Part shown: in pieces, positions 13,812 to 21,215 of the stretch
Numbering within the stretch: position 1 is the first letter of the stretch
How the letters are laid out: each line of letters begins with the position of its first letter
Assembly: GCA_900538765.1 (NCBI GenBank)
Contig: UQAB01000020.1
Location: forward strand, 1 to 31,829
DNA length: 31,829 nt
Reading direction: 5' to 3'
From: an uncultured Azospirillum sp.
GTDB taxonomy: Bacteria > Pseudomonadota > Alphaproteobacteria > RF32 > CAG-239
Program-made: the position numbers and the translations under genes
The notes under the pieces: generated by a model
The model's input: only the letters and a program-made list of their open reading frames with translations
Database searches by the model: none
Told to the model about the DNA's origin: nothing

Positions 13812-13983
13812 ATAATGAGATGTCGACGTTTTGTCCGAGGCTTGAGGAGGCCGGGACGCTGCGTTCCGGATCCAGAAGAATCTCAAGAGCCTGCTGCTGC
13901 ATTTCAACCTGATTTTTTATCAGGGACATCTGCATATTTTGCACGGCAAGCGCATAAGAACTGATTGCACCTAAATCAGACAT
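13810..13983 (-). CDS. YjfB-like putative motility protein, 57 aa
   Basis: The 57-aa product begins MSDLGAISSYALAVQNMQ and ends LGQNVDISL. Its layout (a helical N-terminus with Q/M-rich segments SLIKNQVEMQQQALEILL, a short Ser/Pro linker, and a final G-N-(V/I)-D-(I/V)-S tail) matches the YjfB family of putative motility proteins. AAGGAG lies nine bases before the ATG and a promoter at 14009-14037, so it is a real gene despite its size. No flagellar gene is in the window. The family's biochemical role is not settled. Confidence 0.7.
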   Translation of the reverse strand: MSDLGAISSYALAVQNMQMSLIKNQVEMQQQALEILLDPERSVPASSSLGQNVDISL

Positions 13984-14008
13984 ATTTTTTCTCCTTAATT
14001 ACCAATTC

Positions 14009-14037
14009 AGTATAGCATAAAATCTTTAATTTATCAC
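14009..14037 (-). promoter_or_regulatory. Promoter of the YjfB-like gene
   Basis: On the minus strand, -35 GTGATA (14037-14032), 17-nt spacer ending TTATGC, -10 TATACT (14014-14009), i.e. an extended -10. This is a vegetative-type promoter, not a sigma28 or sigma54 type. Confidence 0.55.
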
Positions 14038-14121
14038 TAAATTTTTTTAGACGAAACAGTGGACATATTTATTGTCTTATGCTAAGCTTTGGTGTGTTTT
14101 TTGACGGAGAAATGTGAAAAA

Positions 14122-15699
14122 ATGGAATGGACGGCGGAAAAACAGAAATTTGACGAGCAGATTGCCCGGGAGATTGTGCAGGAGAAAAGGTTTGACATCT
14201 TGCGCAAAAATTTTCCGACGGCTACGGAGATGACGCTTTATTCCAATGAGGTTTATCCTTATCCCTATCGCCGCAACAGCGTGTTGGCGCTTTTGGTGCA
14301 GGCAGAAGACGCCGCTTTGACGGAGCGTTTTTTTAAGACGTATTTTGATAATGAATTGGTGGCGGATGTGGAAAGAGATTTTCTGGAAGGGACAAATCAA
14401 ATCGGTCAGGCGATGGATTATCATTATTTTCGCGATGACTTGCCGGATGAGGTTTTGCAGCAGGAGGCGGCTTTTCTGGGAAAGACGTTTGTTGCGAATG
14501 AGAAGCGGCGGCATTCGCCCGAACGGCGGAAGATTTATGCTTTTTTGAAAAGCGAGCGGGAAAAACTGGCGGCGCGGAAGCCTGTTTCCCTTTATTTTTC
14601 AACGCTGGAAACTGAAGTTGACAGAGGCAACGGGCGGCTGATGGAAAGTGAGTATGTTAATGAAGCTTCTGTCTGGTTACGGGAAAAATATCCGTTCAGG
14701 GATTTGGCTTTCTGCAATAATGCGGGGCATTATATTGAGCAGGCAGAGGTTACGGCCGTGTTGAAAAAAAGTTTTGCGATGCAGGTATTTAAGCAGCTGC
14801 GGCATCCTGACGCGTTTTTCTGGGCAGGGGATTTGTTGCGGAATTTTGAAAAACAGGCGCGCGGCGAGGTCGGGTTTGAATCGGGGCGTGAGTTGTATTT
14901 CGGTCTGAAGAACGGAATTGTCGTGTTTAACCAGACGGCGGATAATGCGCCATCAAATTCCAAAGAGAGTACAAGGGAGCTGGCTTATTTGCAATATGGT
15001 TATGACTATGGGTTGGTTATGGGATTGAACAACGCCTATTTGAATGAGAGGCATGATTATGAGAAAATTCTCAATCATGAGTTGGCGCACGGTGTGGATT
15101 TGCGGCAGGAACAGGCGGATGACAAAGCCTTTTCCGAGAGTGATTTTATGAAGCTTGCCGATATGGCGCTCTATGTCCAACGTCATCCGCTGGTGAATTT
15201 TGTTGCCCGGAATTATGTGCATGAGGCACGGCGGAGCGAGGTGTTGGCAAGAATCGCCGAGAAAGACGAACACGGTGTTCCGCTGCTGGATGCCGTCAAT
15301 TTGATGTTTCGGCGTTATACGGCGCTGAAGCTTGATAAAGACAAAGACGGCATGGCGCAGATGGCGCGGGCGGTACAGGATAACGTTAAAAATTACAAAG
15401 CTTGGAAGGATATGTTTTATACCTTTGAGGCCTGGACGTCGGTTGATAATTATTATGATGATTTTCAAGGCTATGCGTTTGATTTTGACAGTACGGCAGC
15501 CAAGCTGGAAAAAAGTTTTTATCATAAGTTTTTGAGGTTGTACGGTATGAGAAAAGATGTTGAAAAGGCGCTTTCGGCGGAAGTTTGTCAGATTGCCGGC
15601 AAGGTTTTGAAGCCGAAGGAGGCTGTTGATGACAAGGTAAAAAAAGACGGGCGAGCTTTTTATTTGTGGTGCAAAAATTTAAAGGACAGATTATATTAA
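14122..15699 (+). CDS. Putative zinc metalloprotease of unknown family (HELAH motif), 525 aa
   Basis: Unrecognised family. The strongest clue is ILNHELAHGVD, a zincin HEXXH motif with His at about 319 and 323, followed about 50 residues later by YVHEARRSEVLARIAE, whose Glu residues could supply a gluzincin-type third ligand. The rest is polar and helical with no signal peptide or membrane segment, so it appears cytosolic or exported by a non-Sec route. The start is uncertain: the ATG at 14122 has GGAG about 12 bases upstream, and in-frame TTG or GTG codons lie at 14089-14101. uvrC begins 30 bases after the stop with no terminator between, so the two may share a transcript. Confidence 0.7.
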   Translation: MEWTAEKQKFDEQIAREIVQEKRFDILRKNFPTATEMTLYSNEVYPYPYRRNSVLALLVQAEDAALTERFFKTYFDNELVADVERDFLEGTNQIGQAMDYHYFRDDLPDEVLQQEAAFLGKTFVANEKRRHSPERRKIYAFLKSEREKLAARKPVSLYFSTLETEVDRGNGRLMESEYVNEASVWLREKYPFRDLAFCNNAGHYIEQAEVTAVLKKSFAMQVFKQLRHPDAFFWAGDLLRNFEKQARGEVGFESGRELYFGLKNGIVVFNQTADNAPSNSKESTRELAYLQYGYDYGLVMGLNNAYLNERHDYEKILNHELAHGVDLRQEQADDKAFSESDFMKLADMALYVQRHPLVNFVARNYVHEARRSEVLARIAEKDEHGVPLLDAVNLMFRRYTALKLDKDKDGMAQMARAVQDNVKNYKAWKDMFYTFEAWTSVDNYYDDFQGYAFDFDSTAAKLEKSFYHKFLRLYGMRKDVEKALSAEVCQIAGKVLKPKEAVDDKVKKDGRAFYLWCKNLKDRLY

Positions 15700-15729
15700 G
15701 CAGAGTTTTTACAGAATCGGGATAAGACA

Positions 15730-17535
15730 TTGTTTGATATTAAGCAGGGATTGGAGATTTTAAAGAAGCATATTGAGATTGCGCCGGAAAAACCGGGCGT
15801 TTATCGGATGCTGGGCGCTGACGACAAGGTTTTGTATGTCGGCAAGGCCAAGAATATCAAAAAGCGAATCGTCAATTATTCCCATATCAACCGGCTGCCG
15901 CTCCGGCTGCAGCGTATGGTGTCCGAAATCAGGCGGATGGAGTTTATCATCGTCGAGAATGAGGCCAAGGCGCTGCTGATGGAAAATGAGCTGATTAAGC
16001 AGCTGGAACCGAAATATAATATTCTGCTGAAAGATGACAAGACTTTTCCGCATTTGGTGATAGATGTCGAATCCGAGTATCCGTCGCTGCGGAAATATCG
16101 CGGCAAACGCAATGACAAAAGCAAATATTTCGGCCCCTTTGCCAGTATCGGTGCGGTAAACAGCGTACTCGACATTATTCAGAAAGCTTTTTTGCTGCGT
16201 TCCTGCCGGGACAGCGTTTTTAACAATCGCGACCGTCCCTGTCTGCTTTATCAAATCAAACGGTGTTCGGCGCCGTGCGTCGGACGGATTTCAAAAGAAG
16301 ATTACCGGGCTTTGGTGTGCGAGGCGGTTGATTTTCTGGAGGGCAAAAACACCAAAATTCAGGACGAGCTTTCCAAACTGATGAAAGAAGCCAGCGACAA
16401 TATGGATTATGAGCTGGCAATGGTTTATCGCGACAGAATCCGCGCGTTGACAAATGTTCAGGCCGGAAACATGGTTGAGTATGCCGATATTAAATCAACG
16501 GATATTGTGGCGTTGGCGCGCAAAGGCGACATGGTCTGCATTCAGGTCTTTTTTATCCGCGGCGGGCAGAACTGCGGTAATGTGCCGTATTTTCCCAAAC
16601 AGGCGGAAGGCGCGGAAGACGGAGAGATTTTAGAGGCTTTTCTCAGCAGCTTTTATAACAACCATATTCCGCCGCGGGAGATTGTGGTTTCCGAGCCGCT
16701 GCCCAATCGGGAGTTTTTGGAAGAAGCACTGCATTGCCGGATTAATACCTATCAGCGCGGTAACAAGCACAAACTGATGCTTAATGCTGTTGAGAACGCG
16801 CTGGCGTCGATTGAACGCAAGCTGGCGATGGATGCGTCGGTCAATGCCAATCTTGAAGAAATGGCGCGTATTTTCGGTTTGGAACGTCTGCCGCAGCGAA
16901 TCGAAATTTATGACAACTCGCATATTCAGGGAAGTTATGCTATCGGCGCCATGGTGGTGGCAACGCCGGAGGGTTTTGACAAGAAACAGTACCGGACGTT
17001 TAACATCAAAAATCCGGCTATCACCAATGATGACTTTGCGATGATGAAAGAGGTTTTGACGCGGCGGTTTGACAAGATGACGGCAGAAAACCGCCCGGAC
17101 GTGATTTTGCTGGACGGCGGTTTGGGGCAGCTGCATGCCGTGCATGAGGCTTTGAAAGGCTATGATTTGAGCGGTATTCATATTATCGCCATTTCCAAGG
17201 GGCCGGACCGTAACGCCGGTAAGGAATTTTATCATCAGTTGGGGCAGGAGAGTTTTTCGCTGCCGTTTCAGTCGCCGATTGCGTTTTATATGCAGAATCT
17301 GCGCGACGAATCGCACCGTTTTGCCATCGGGACACACCGCAAACGGCGCGGCAAATCCATTTATAAATCGCGCTTGGACGAGATTGAGGGAATTGGCGCC
17401 GGAAGGAAGCGCGATTTGCTGAACTTTTTCGGTTCGGTGGAGGAGATTTCTCAGGCAAGCGTCAAAGATATTGAAAAGGTGGCCGGTATCAGCAAAAAAA
17501 CGGCGGAAAAAATTTATAATTACTTCCATACTTAG
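15730..17535 (+). CDS. uvrC: UvrABC excinuclease subunit C
   Basis: Makes the 3' and 5' incisions around bulky DNA lesions after loading by UvrAB. The 601-aa protein has a GIY-YIG nuclease domain (GVYRMLG...LYVGKAKNIKKR, about 20-48), a Cys motif CLLYQIKRCSAPC, a UVR domain (about 215-250), the RNase H-like nuclease core (IYDNSHIQG...; DVILLDGGLGQL) and C-terminal tandem helix-hairpin-helix motifs (EGIGAGRKRDLL; VAGISKKTAEKI). It starts with TTG, preceded by a weak GGGATAAG site. pgsA follows 54 bases later, the common alphaproteobacterial order. Confidence 0.97.
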   Translation: MFDIKQGLEILKKHIEIAPEKPGVYRMLGADDKVLYVGKAKNIKKRIVNYSHINRLPLRLQRMVSEIRRMEFIIVENEAKALLMENELIKQLEPKYNILLKDDKTFPHLVIDVESEYPSLRKYRGKRNDKSKYFGPFASIGAVNSVLDIIQKAFLLRSCRDSVFNNRDRPCLLYQIKRCSAPCVGRISKEDYRALVCEAVDFLEGKNTKIQDELSKLMKEASDNMDYELAMVYRDRIRALTNVQAGNMVEYADIKSTDIVALARKGDMVCIQVFFIRGGQNCGNVPYFPKQAEGAEDGEILEAFLSSFYNNHIPPREIVVSEPLPNREFLEEALHCRINTYQRGNKHKLMLNAVENALASIERKLAMDASVNANLEEMARIFGLERLPQRIEIYDNSHIQGSYAIGAMVVATPEGFDKKQYRTFNIKNPAITNDDFAMMKEVLTRRFDKMTAENRPDVILLDGGLGQLHAVHEALKGYDLSGIHIIAISKGPDRNAGKEFYHQLGQESFSLPFQSPIAFYMQNLRDESHRFAIGTHRKRRGKSIYKSRLDEIEGIGAGRKRDLLNFFGSVEEISQASVKDIEKVAGISKKTAEKIYNYFHT

Positions 17536-17547
17536 AAAATCTGCAAT

Positions 17548-17572
17548 ATAATGTCACCAAAAGTGACATTAT
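17548..17572. repeat. Perfect 10-bp inverted repeat between uvrC and pgsA
   Basis: ATAATGTCAC-CAAAA-GTGACATTAT. It has no following T run and lies close upstream of the pgsA GGAG site, so it could be an operator, an RNA-processing hairpin or a weak attenuator. Confidence 0.6.
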
Positions 17573-17589
17573 TAAATGGAGCGTAACTC

Positions 17590-18327
17590 GTGTATAATCT
17601 TCCTAATATTTTGACGATTTCCAGAATCGTGGTGATTCCGGTCATCTTTTTATCTATTTATATCAACTCGATTACCTGGTCGGTTTTGACGGCCGTGCTG
17701 TTTATTATTGCCGCCATTACCGATTATCTTGACGGTTATCTGGCGCGCAGCCGCAACGAAACCTCCGCTTTCGGGCGTTTGCTGGACCCGATTGCCGACA
17801 AGCTGCTGGTGGTTGCCGCTTTGCTGATTATTGTCGCCAACGGCATGGTTCACAAAATCAGCTATATCCCGGTGGTGATTATTTTGTGCCGCGAGGTTTT
17901 GGTTTCCGGTTTGCGGGAATTTTTGGCGGAAGTTAACGTCGGGATGCCGGTGACGCGTTTGGCCAAGTGGAAAACCGCTTTTCAGATGACGGCTTTGTCT
18001 TTAATTTTGCTCGGACGCACCAGTGATGTTTTTGCCGTCGGCGGAGAAGTTTTGCTGTGGGTTGCCGGTGTATTGACATTTATTACCGGGTATCAGTATT
18101 TTGACCGCGGTTTGGCTTATGTTAAAGGCATTGAGGGCGAAAAAGCCATTAAGGCAGAGGTGAAAGCCGCGACCCGCAAGGTTATTGATGCCGCGGTTAA
18201 AGTCAAGGAAGCGGTTAAGGAAAAGACGAAAAAGGCGGCGAAAAAACACGCTTCTGCAAAAGCAGCCGCAAAGGCCGAAAAGCCGGCTTCCGCTCCCAAA
18301 GCTGCTAAAAAGGCCGTGAAAAAATAG
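17590..18327 (+). CDS. pgsA: CDP-diacylglycerol-glycerol-3-phosphate 3-phosphatidyltransferase with a Lys/Ala-rich tail
   Basis: Makes phosphatidylglycerophosphate from CDP-diacylglycerol and glycerol-3-phosphate, the committed step to phosphatidylglycerol and cardiolipin. The CDP-alcohol phosphotransferase signature is complete: D45-L-D48-G49...A52-R53...G62...D66...D70. Several membrane helices follow to about residue 170. Residues 183-245 are unusual: a Lys/Ala/Val-rich tail (KAATRKVIDAAVKVK..., KKAAKKHASAKAAAK) like histone H1 or AlgP, not needed for catalysis. The start is GTG with GGAG eight bases upstream. The response-regulator gene begins 15 bases after its stop. Confidence 0.95.
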   Translation: MYNLPNILTISRIVVIPVIFLSIYINSITWSVLTAVLFIIAAITDYLDGYLARSRNETSAFGRLLDPIADKLLVVAALLIIVANGMVHKISYIPVVIILCREVLVSGLREFLAEVNVGMPVTRLAKWKTAFQMTALSLILLGRTSDVFAVGGEVLLWVAGVLTFITGYQYFDRGLAYVKGIEGEKAIKAEVKAATRKVIDAAVKVKEAVKEKTKKAAKKHASAKAAAKAEKPASAPKAAKKAVKK

Positions 18328-18342
18328 TCGTGCCGAGGGTTT

Positions 18343-19032
18343 ATGGAAAAAGAAAAATCTCATCTCCTGGTCGTTGACGACGATACCAGGCTGCGTTCTC
18401 TCCTGCAAAGATTTTTGCGGGAGAGTGGCTTTATGGTATCAGCGGCGAAAGATGCTGCGGAGGCGCGGCGGCGTTTGGAAGAATATGATTTTGATTTGCT
18501 GGTTGTCGATATTATGATGCCGAATGAGAGCGGGCTGGAATTTTTAAGCAAGCTGCGCGAAGAAAATGACGTACCGGTTATTCTCTTGACGGCAATGGGT
18601 GAAACCAGCGACCGGATTGCCGGGCTGGAAAGCGGTGCGGATGATTATCTGCCGAAACCGTTTGAGCCGAAAGAACTGGTTTTACGGATTAAAAGTATTT
18701 TGAAGCGGGCGCCGAAAGCGGCAACGCAAGCTGTGGAGATTCTTAATCTCGGGCTTTGCATTTATAATCTTTCGACCAAAGAACTGACAAGCAAACAAGG
18801 ACAGGTTATTCATATTACGCCGGTCGAGCAATCGCTCCTCTCCGTTTTGGGGCAGAAATACGGCCAGGTCTTTTCCCGCGAGAAACTGGCGGAAATCCTC
18901 GGTGCCGGTCAAAGTCCGCGCTCCATAGACGTGCAAATAACCCGTCTGCGCAAGAAAATTGAAAAAGATTCCAAAAATCCCCGGTTTTTACAGACGGTCA
19001 GGGGGAAGGGGTATATGTTGTTGCCCGAATAA
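18343..19032 (+). CDS. OmpR-family response regulator
   Basis: DNA-binding response regulator. The receiver domain (about 6-120) has acidic residues D12-D14, phospho-acceptor D56 in LVVDIMMP, T83 and K105 (LPKPF). The C-terminal winged helix (about 130-229) has TPVEQSLLSVLGQ, SPRSIDVQITRLRKKIE and TVRGKGYML, which mark the OmpR/PhoB class. Its partner is very probably the kinase at 19723-21081, as in the PetR/PetP and OmpR/EnvZ pairs, although an antisense gene separates the two. It is close enough to pgsA to share its transcript and is followed by a terminator. Target genes are unknown. Confidence 0.92.
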   Translation: MEKEKSHLLVVDDDTRLRSLLQRFLRESGFMVSAAKDAAEARRRLEEYDFDLLVVDIMMPNESGLEFLSKLREENDVPVILLTAMGETSDRIAGLESGADDYLPKPFEPKELVLRIKSILKRAPKAATQAVEILNLGLCIYNLSTKELTSKQGQVIHITPVEQSLLSVLGQKYGQVFSREKLAEILGAGQSPRSIDVQITRLRKKIEKDSKNPRFLQTVRGKGYMLLPE

Positions 19033-19111
19033 AACTTTCAAAAGTTCGGAGGGATGTGCAGAAGTTATGGTGCAGCACAGCCCTTTGTCCCACCCATTGC
19101 TAATTAGTTTG

Positions 19112-19139
19112 AAAAGGCTCGCGTTTGCGAGCCTTGTTT
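19112..19139. terminator. Terminator after the response regulator
   Basis: A 9-bp stem AAGGCTCGC/GCGAGCCTT with loop GTTT and T-rich flanks on both strands. It sits between the converging response-regulator and XRE-type genes and can serve both. Confidence 0.8.
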
Positions 19140-19140
19140 G

Positions 19141-19386
19141 TTATGGTGTTTGTTCTTTGGGGAGGGCGTCGATAGCGAGGTTGTATCCCATTTTATCAAG
19201 GTAAGTCCAGAGTTGTGCCAGCGTCCAGTTGTAAAGCTCTTTTTTGCCGCATTCCAGAAGCATGACGTTTAAGGGCGTCATGCCGGTGATTTCAGGCATA
19301 TCTTCAAAGATAAAGTTACGTTTGCGGCGGCAGTCGCGCAATTTTAGTCCCAGCCTTTTGAAGAAATCGGTTTTATTCTTTTTCAT
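19141..19386 (-). CDS. Small XRE-type helix-turn-helix protein, 81 aa
   Basis: A probable DNA-binding protein. The sequence LGLKLRDCRRKRNF...MPEITGMTPLNVMLLECGKKE...TLAQLWTYLDKMGYNL follows the XRE/Cro pattern: Arg-rich first helix, EITGM turn, E-x-G after the recognition helix, and an aromatic/hydrophobic helix IV. It is barely longer than the domain itself. The ATG at 19386 has AAGGAG ten bases upstream, and that site is buried in the leader's terminal hairpin. A longer frame reaching 19485 would run back through the leader and is not the gene. It lies antisense between a response regulator and its kinase; no toxin partner is adjacent. Confidence 0.75.
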   Translation of the reverse strand: MKKNKTDFFKRLGLKLRDCRRKRNFIFEDMPEITGMTPLNVMLLECGKKELYNWTLAQLWTYLDKMGYNLAIDALPKEQTP

Positions 19387-19566
19387 TTTTCTAAAGCTCC
19401 TTGTTTGAATGAAACAAAACCGCCAGAGGGAAATCCTTATGGCGGTGGAGCTCAAAACTGTCAACATACAGTCGTCCTTATTCAATATATTGGGGACACT
19501 CCACCCGAGGTGGATATTTTTATGTTGAGGTGTTTTGAGACACCACAGACAGAACGCCTGTCTGCA
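19387..19566 (-). promoter_or_regulatory. Structured 5' leader RNA, copy 2 (candidate new cis-regulatory RNA)
   Basis: Same order as the 10895-11079 leader: P1 CAGACAG-GCGTT-CTGTCTG (19564-19546), identical; P2 GGTGT/ACACC (19544-19529); strand CAACAT (19527-19522); P3 TCCACC-TCG-GGTGGA (19514-19500); ATTGAATAAG (19486-19477); P5 ACTGT-ATGTTG-ACAGT (19472-19457), whose loop pairs with CAACAT; then AGCTCC (19452-19447) pairing with GGAGCT (19400-19395) over the Shine-Dalgarno, enclosing a CCGCCA/TGGCGG hairpin. P3 and the pseudoknot differ from copy 1 but still pair. It fills half of the 336-bp gap before the kinase gene; the remainder, 19602-19722, holds only the kinase's AT-rich upstream region. 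Confidence 0.75.
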
Positions 19567-19572
19567 TTTGTT

Positions 19573-19601
19573 ACTGTAGCTGAGGCGCGAGGAAATGTAA
19601 A
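19573..19601 (-). promoter_or_regulatory. Promoter of leader copy 2
   Basis: On the minus strand, -35 TTTACA (19601-19596), 17-nt spacer, -10 TACAGT (19578-19573), start near 19566. Same boxes and spacing as the copy 1 promoter. Confidence 0.75.
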
Positions 19602-19722
19602 GGGATTTTTGGAGAAACGCAAAAGATGAAAATATTTTGTAATCTTTTGTTAGTTTATTTTACTGGAATTTATTTTGATTTGATTCTACTATCAAGGCAG
19701 TTAATTCAGAGGAGAAACGATA

Positions 19723-21081
19723 ATGCATGTTAAATTTCCAAAAAAAGTGGACAGTACTTTAAGGTATTTGAAGCTGAAGCTTTTGCCGAAGACGTTGTTC
19801 TTTCGGACAATGCTGTTGATTTTTATACCGCTGATTGTGGTACAGGTTGTTTTGATTGTGGCTTTTTTTGACGGTAACTGGGCCAGAATGGGCAAAAAGC
19901 TTTCCGATAACCTGACGTCGGACATGGCCTTTATTATTCAGAGTACAAAAGATGATCCTGTCCGGGTGAAGGAACTGGAAAACCTTGCTTATAAAAACTG
20001 GGATTTAACGGTTAAATATTATTCCAATGACGAGAAAAACGTTGTTTTGAGCAAAGCGAACAAAAACAACAAAATGATTACCGGATTTTTGGAAGAATCT
20101 TTGCAGAAGACTTTTCCTGAGTATGCGACTAATGTTTATATGAGTCCCAAGCGCGATTTATTGTGGATTTTTGTGGATACGCCGGAAGGAATGTATCAGT
20201 TTACGACCGCCGGAAAGAATATTTTCAGCACGGCGATGTTCAGCTTTTTGGCCTGGATGGTCGGAACGTCAATTTTGCTGTTCCTGGTGGCGGTTTTGTT
20301 CCTGAGAATTCAGGTTCGTTCCATTGCCGATTTGGCGCGTTTTTCCGAGGATTTCGGAAAGGGTATCGACAACAAAGACTTTAAACCGTATGGGTCTTCC
20401 GAGGTACGCAAAGCCGGTTTGGCGTTTATTAAAATGAAAGAGAGAATCCAGCGCCAAATCAGCGAACGGACGCAGATGCTGGCAGGTGTTTCGCATGATT
20501 TGCGCACGCCGCTGACACGGATGAAACTGCAGGCGGAAATGATGCCGGCCGGAGAGGATAAAAACGACTTTATTCAGGATATTACCGAGATGGAGAAAAT
20601 GCTTGACGGTTATCTTGATTTTGTCAGCGGTGAAGGCGGGGAAAAATCTATCTTCATTGATATGAATGAGTTGATTTTGAGTATTCTGAACAAATTCCGC
20701 AACAAAAACGCGCTTATCCGTTACTCGACCAATGACCAGGTGAGCGCCATTCAGGGGCGGGAACAGGCTTTGAAACGCGCTTTGACCAATGTTATTTCCA
20801 ATGCGTTTGATTACGGCAAAACGGTGGCCGTGGCGCTGGAAAGCAACAATAACAATTTACAGGTGACAATCGACGATGACGGCCCGGGTATTCCGAAAGA
20901 AAAGCGTGAGGAAGTGTTTAAAGCGTTTTACCGTCTGGAAGGTTCCCGCAACAAGGAAACCGGCGGCGTCGGTCTGGGGTTATCTATTGCCAAGGATGTT
21001 ATTACATCTCACGGCGGAAAAATCGAATTGCAGGACAGCGAGATGGGAGGCTTGAGGGTACTCATCAGTATTCCCTTATAG
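19723..21081 (+). CDS. EnvZ-type sensor histidine kinase
   Basis: Membrane sensor kinase, 452 aa. Membrane helix 1 at about 28-48, a periplasmic sensor region of ~120 residues, helix 2 at about 170-196, HAMP at about 197-245, the phospho-acceptor H258 in VSHDLRTPLTR, N-box NVISNAF (N360), G1 DDDGPGIP (384-391) and G2 GVGLGLSIA (415-423). The HDLRTPLTR box and helix-HAMP-kinase layout are those of EnvZ. It almost certainly phosphorylates the OmpR-type regulator at 18343. GAGGAG eight bases upstream supports the ATG. Because an antisense gene and terminators separate it from its regulator, it must have its own promoter; TTGTTA-17-TTATTT near 19640 is a weak candidate. Confidence 0.93.
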   Translation: MHVKFPKKVDSTLRYLKLKLLPKTLFFRTMLLIFIPLIVVQVVLIVAFFDGNWARMGKKLSDNLTSDMAFIIQSTKDDPVRVKELENLAYKNWDLTVKYYSNDEKNVVLSKANKNNKMITGFLEESLQKTFPEYATNVYMSPKRDLLWIFVDTPEGMYQFTTAGKNIFSTAMFSFLAWMVGTSILLFLVAVLFLRIQVRSIADLARFSEDFGKGIDNKDFKPYGSSEVRKAGLAFIKMKERIQRQISERTQMLAGVSHDLRTPLTRMKLQAEMMPAGEDKNDFIQDITEMEKMLDGYLDFVSGEGGEKSIFIDMNELILSILNKFRNKNALIRYSTNDQVSAIQGREQALKRALTNVISNAFDYGKTVAVALESNNNNLQVTIDDDGPGIPKEKREEVFKAFYRLEGSRNKETGGVGLGLSIAKDVITSHGGKIELQDSEMGGLRVLISIPL

Positions 21082-21113
21082 CACGGTTATACGCCGCTTT
21101 TCGTTATTTTGAT

Positions 21114-21151
21114 AAAAATCCCGGTTTCTGCCCGAAGCCGGGATTTTGTTA
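21114..21151 (+). terminator. Terminator after the histidine kinase
   Basis: AAAATCCCGG (21115-21124) pairs with CCGGGATTTT (21138-21147) around a partly paired 13-nt loop. Confidence 0.85.
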
Positions 21152-21215
21152 AAAGCATATTAATAAAGTGTCCTTATAATTGTTTTAAGGTATTATCGTT
21201 TTGGAGTATTGCTCA

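Noticed and set aside
13616..13912. A 98-codon forward frame overlapping the 13441 gene and running past the terminator.
   Set aside because: It reads through the terminator at 13781 and into the antisense YjfB-like gene, and its N-terminal part is a frame shift of a good membrane protein.
19141..19485. A longer reading of the XRE-type gene starting at 19485.
   Set aside because: The extra codons run through the conserved structured leader, and the ATG at 19386 has a proper AAGGAG site.
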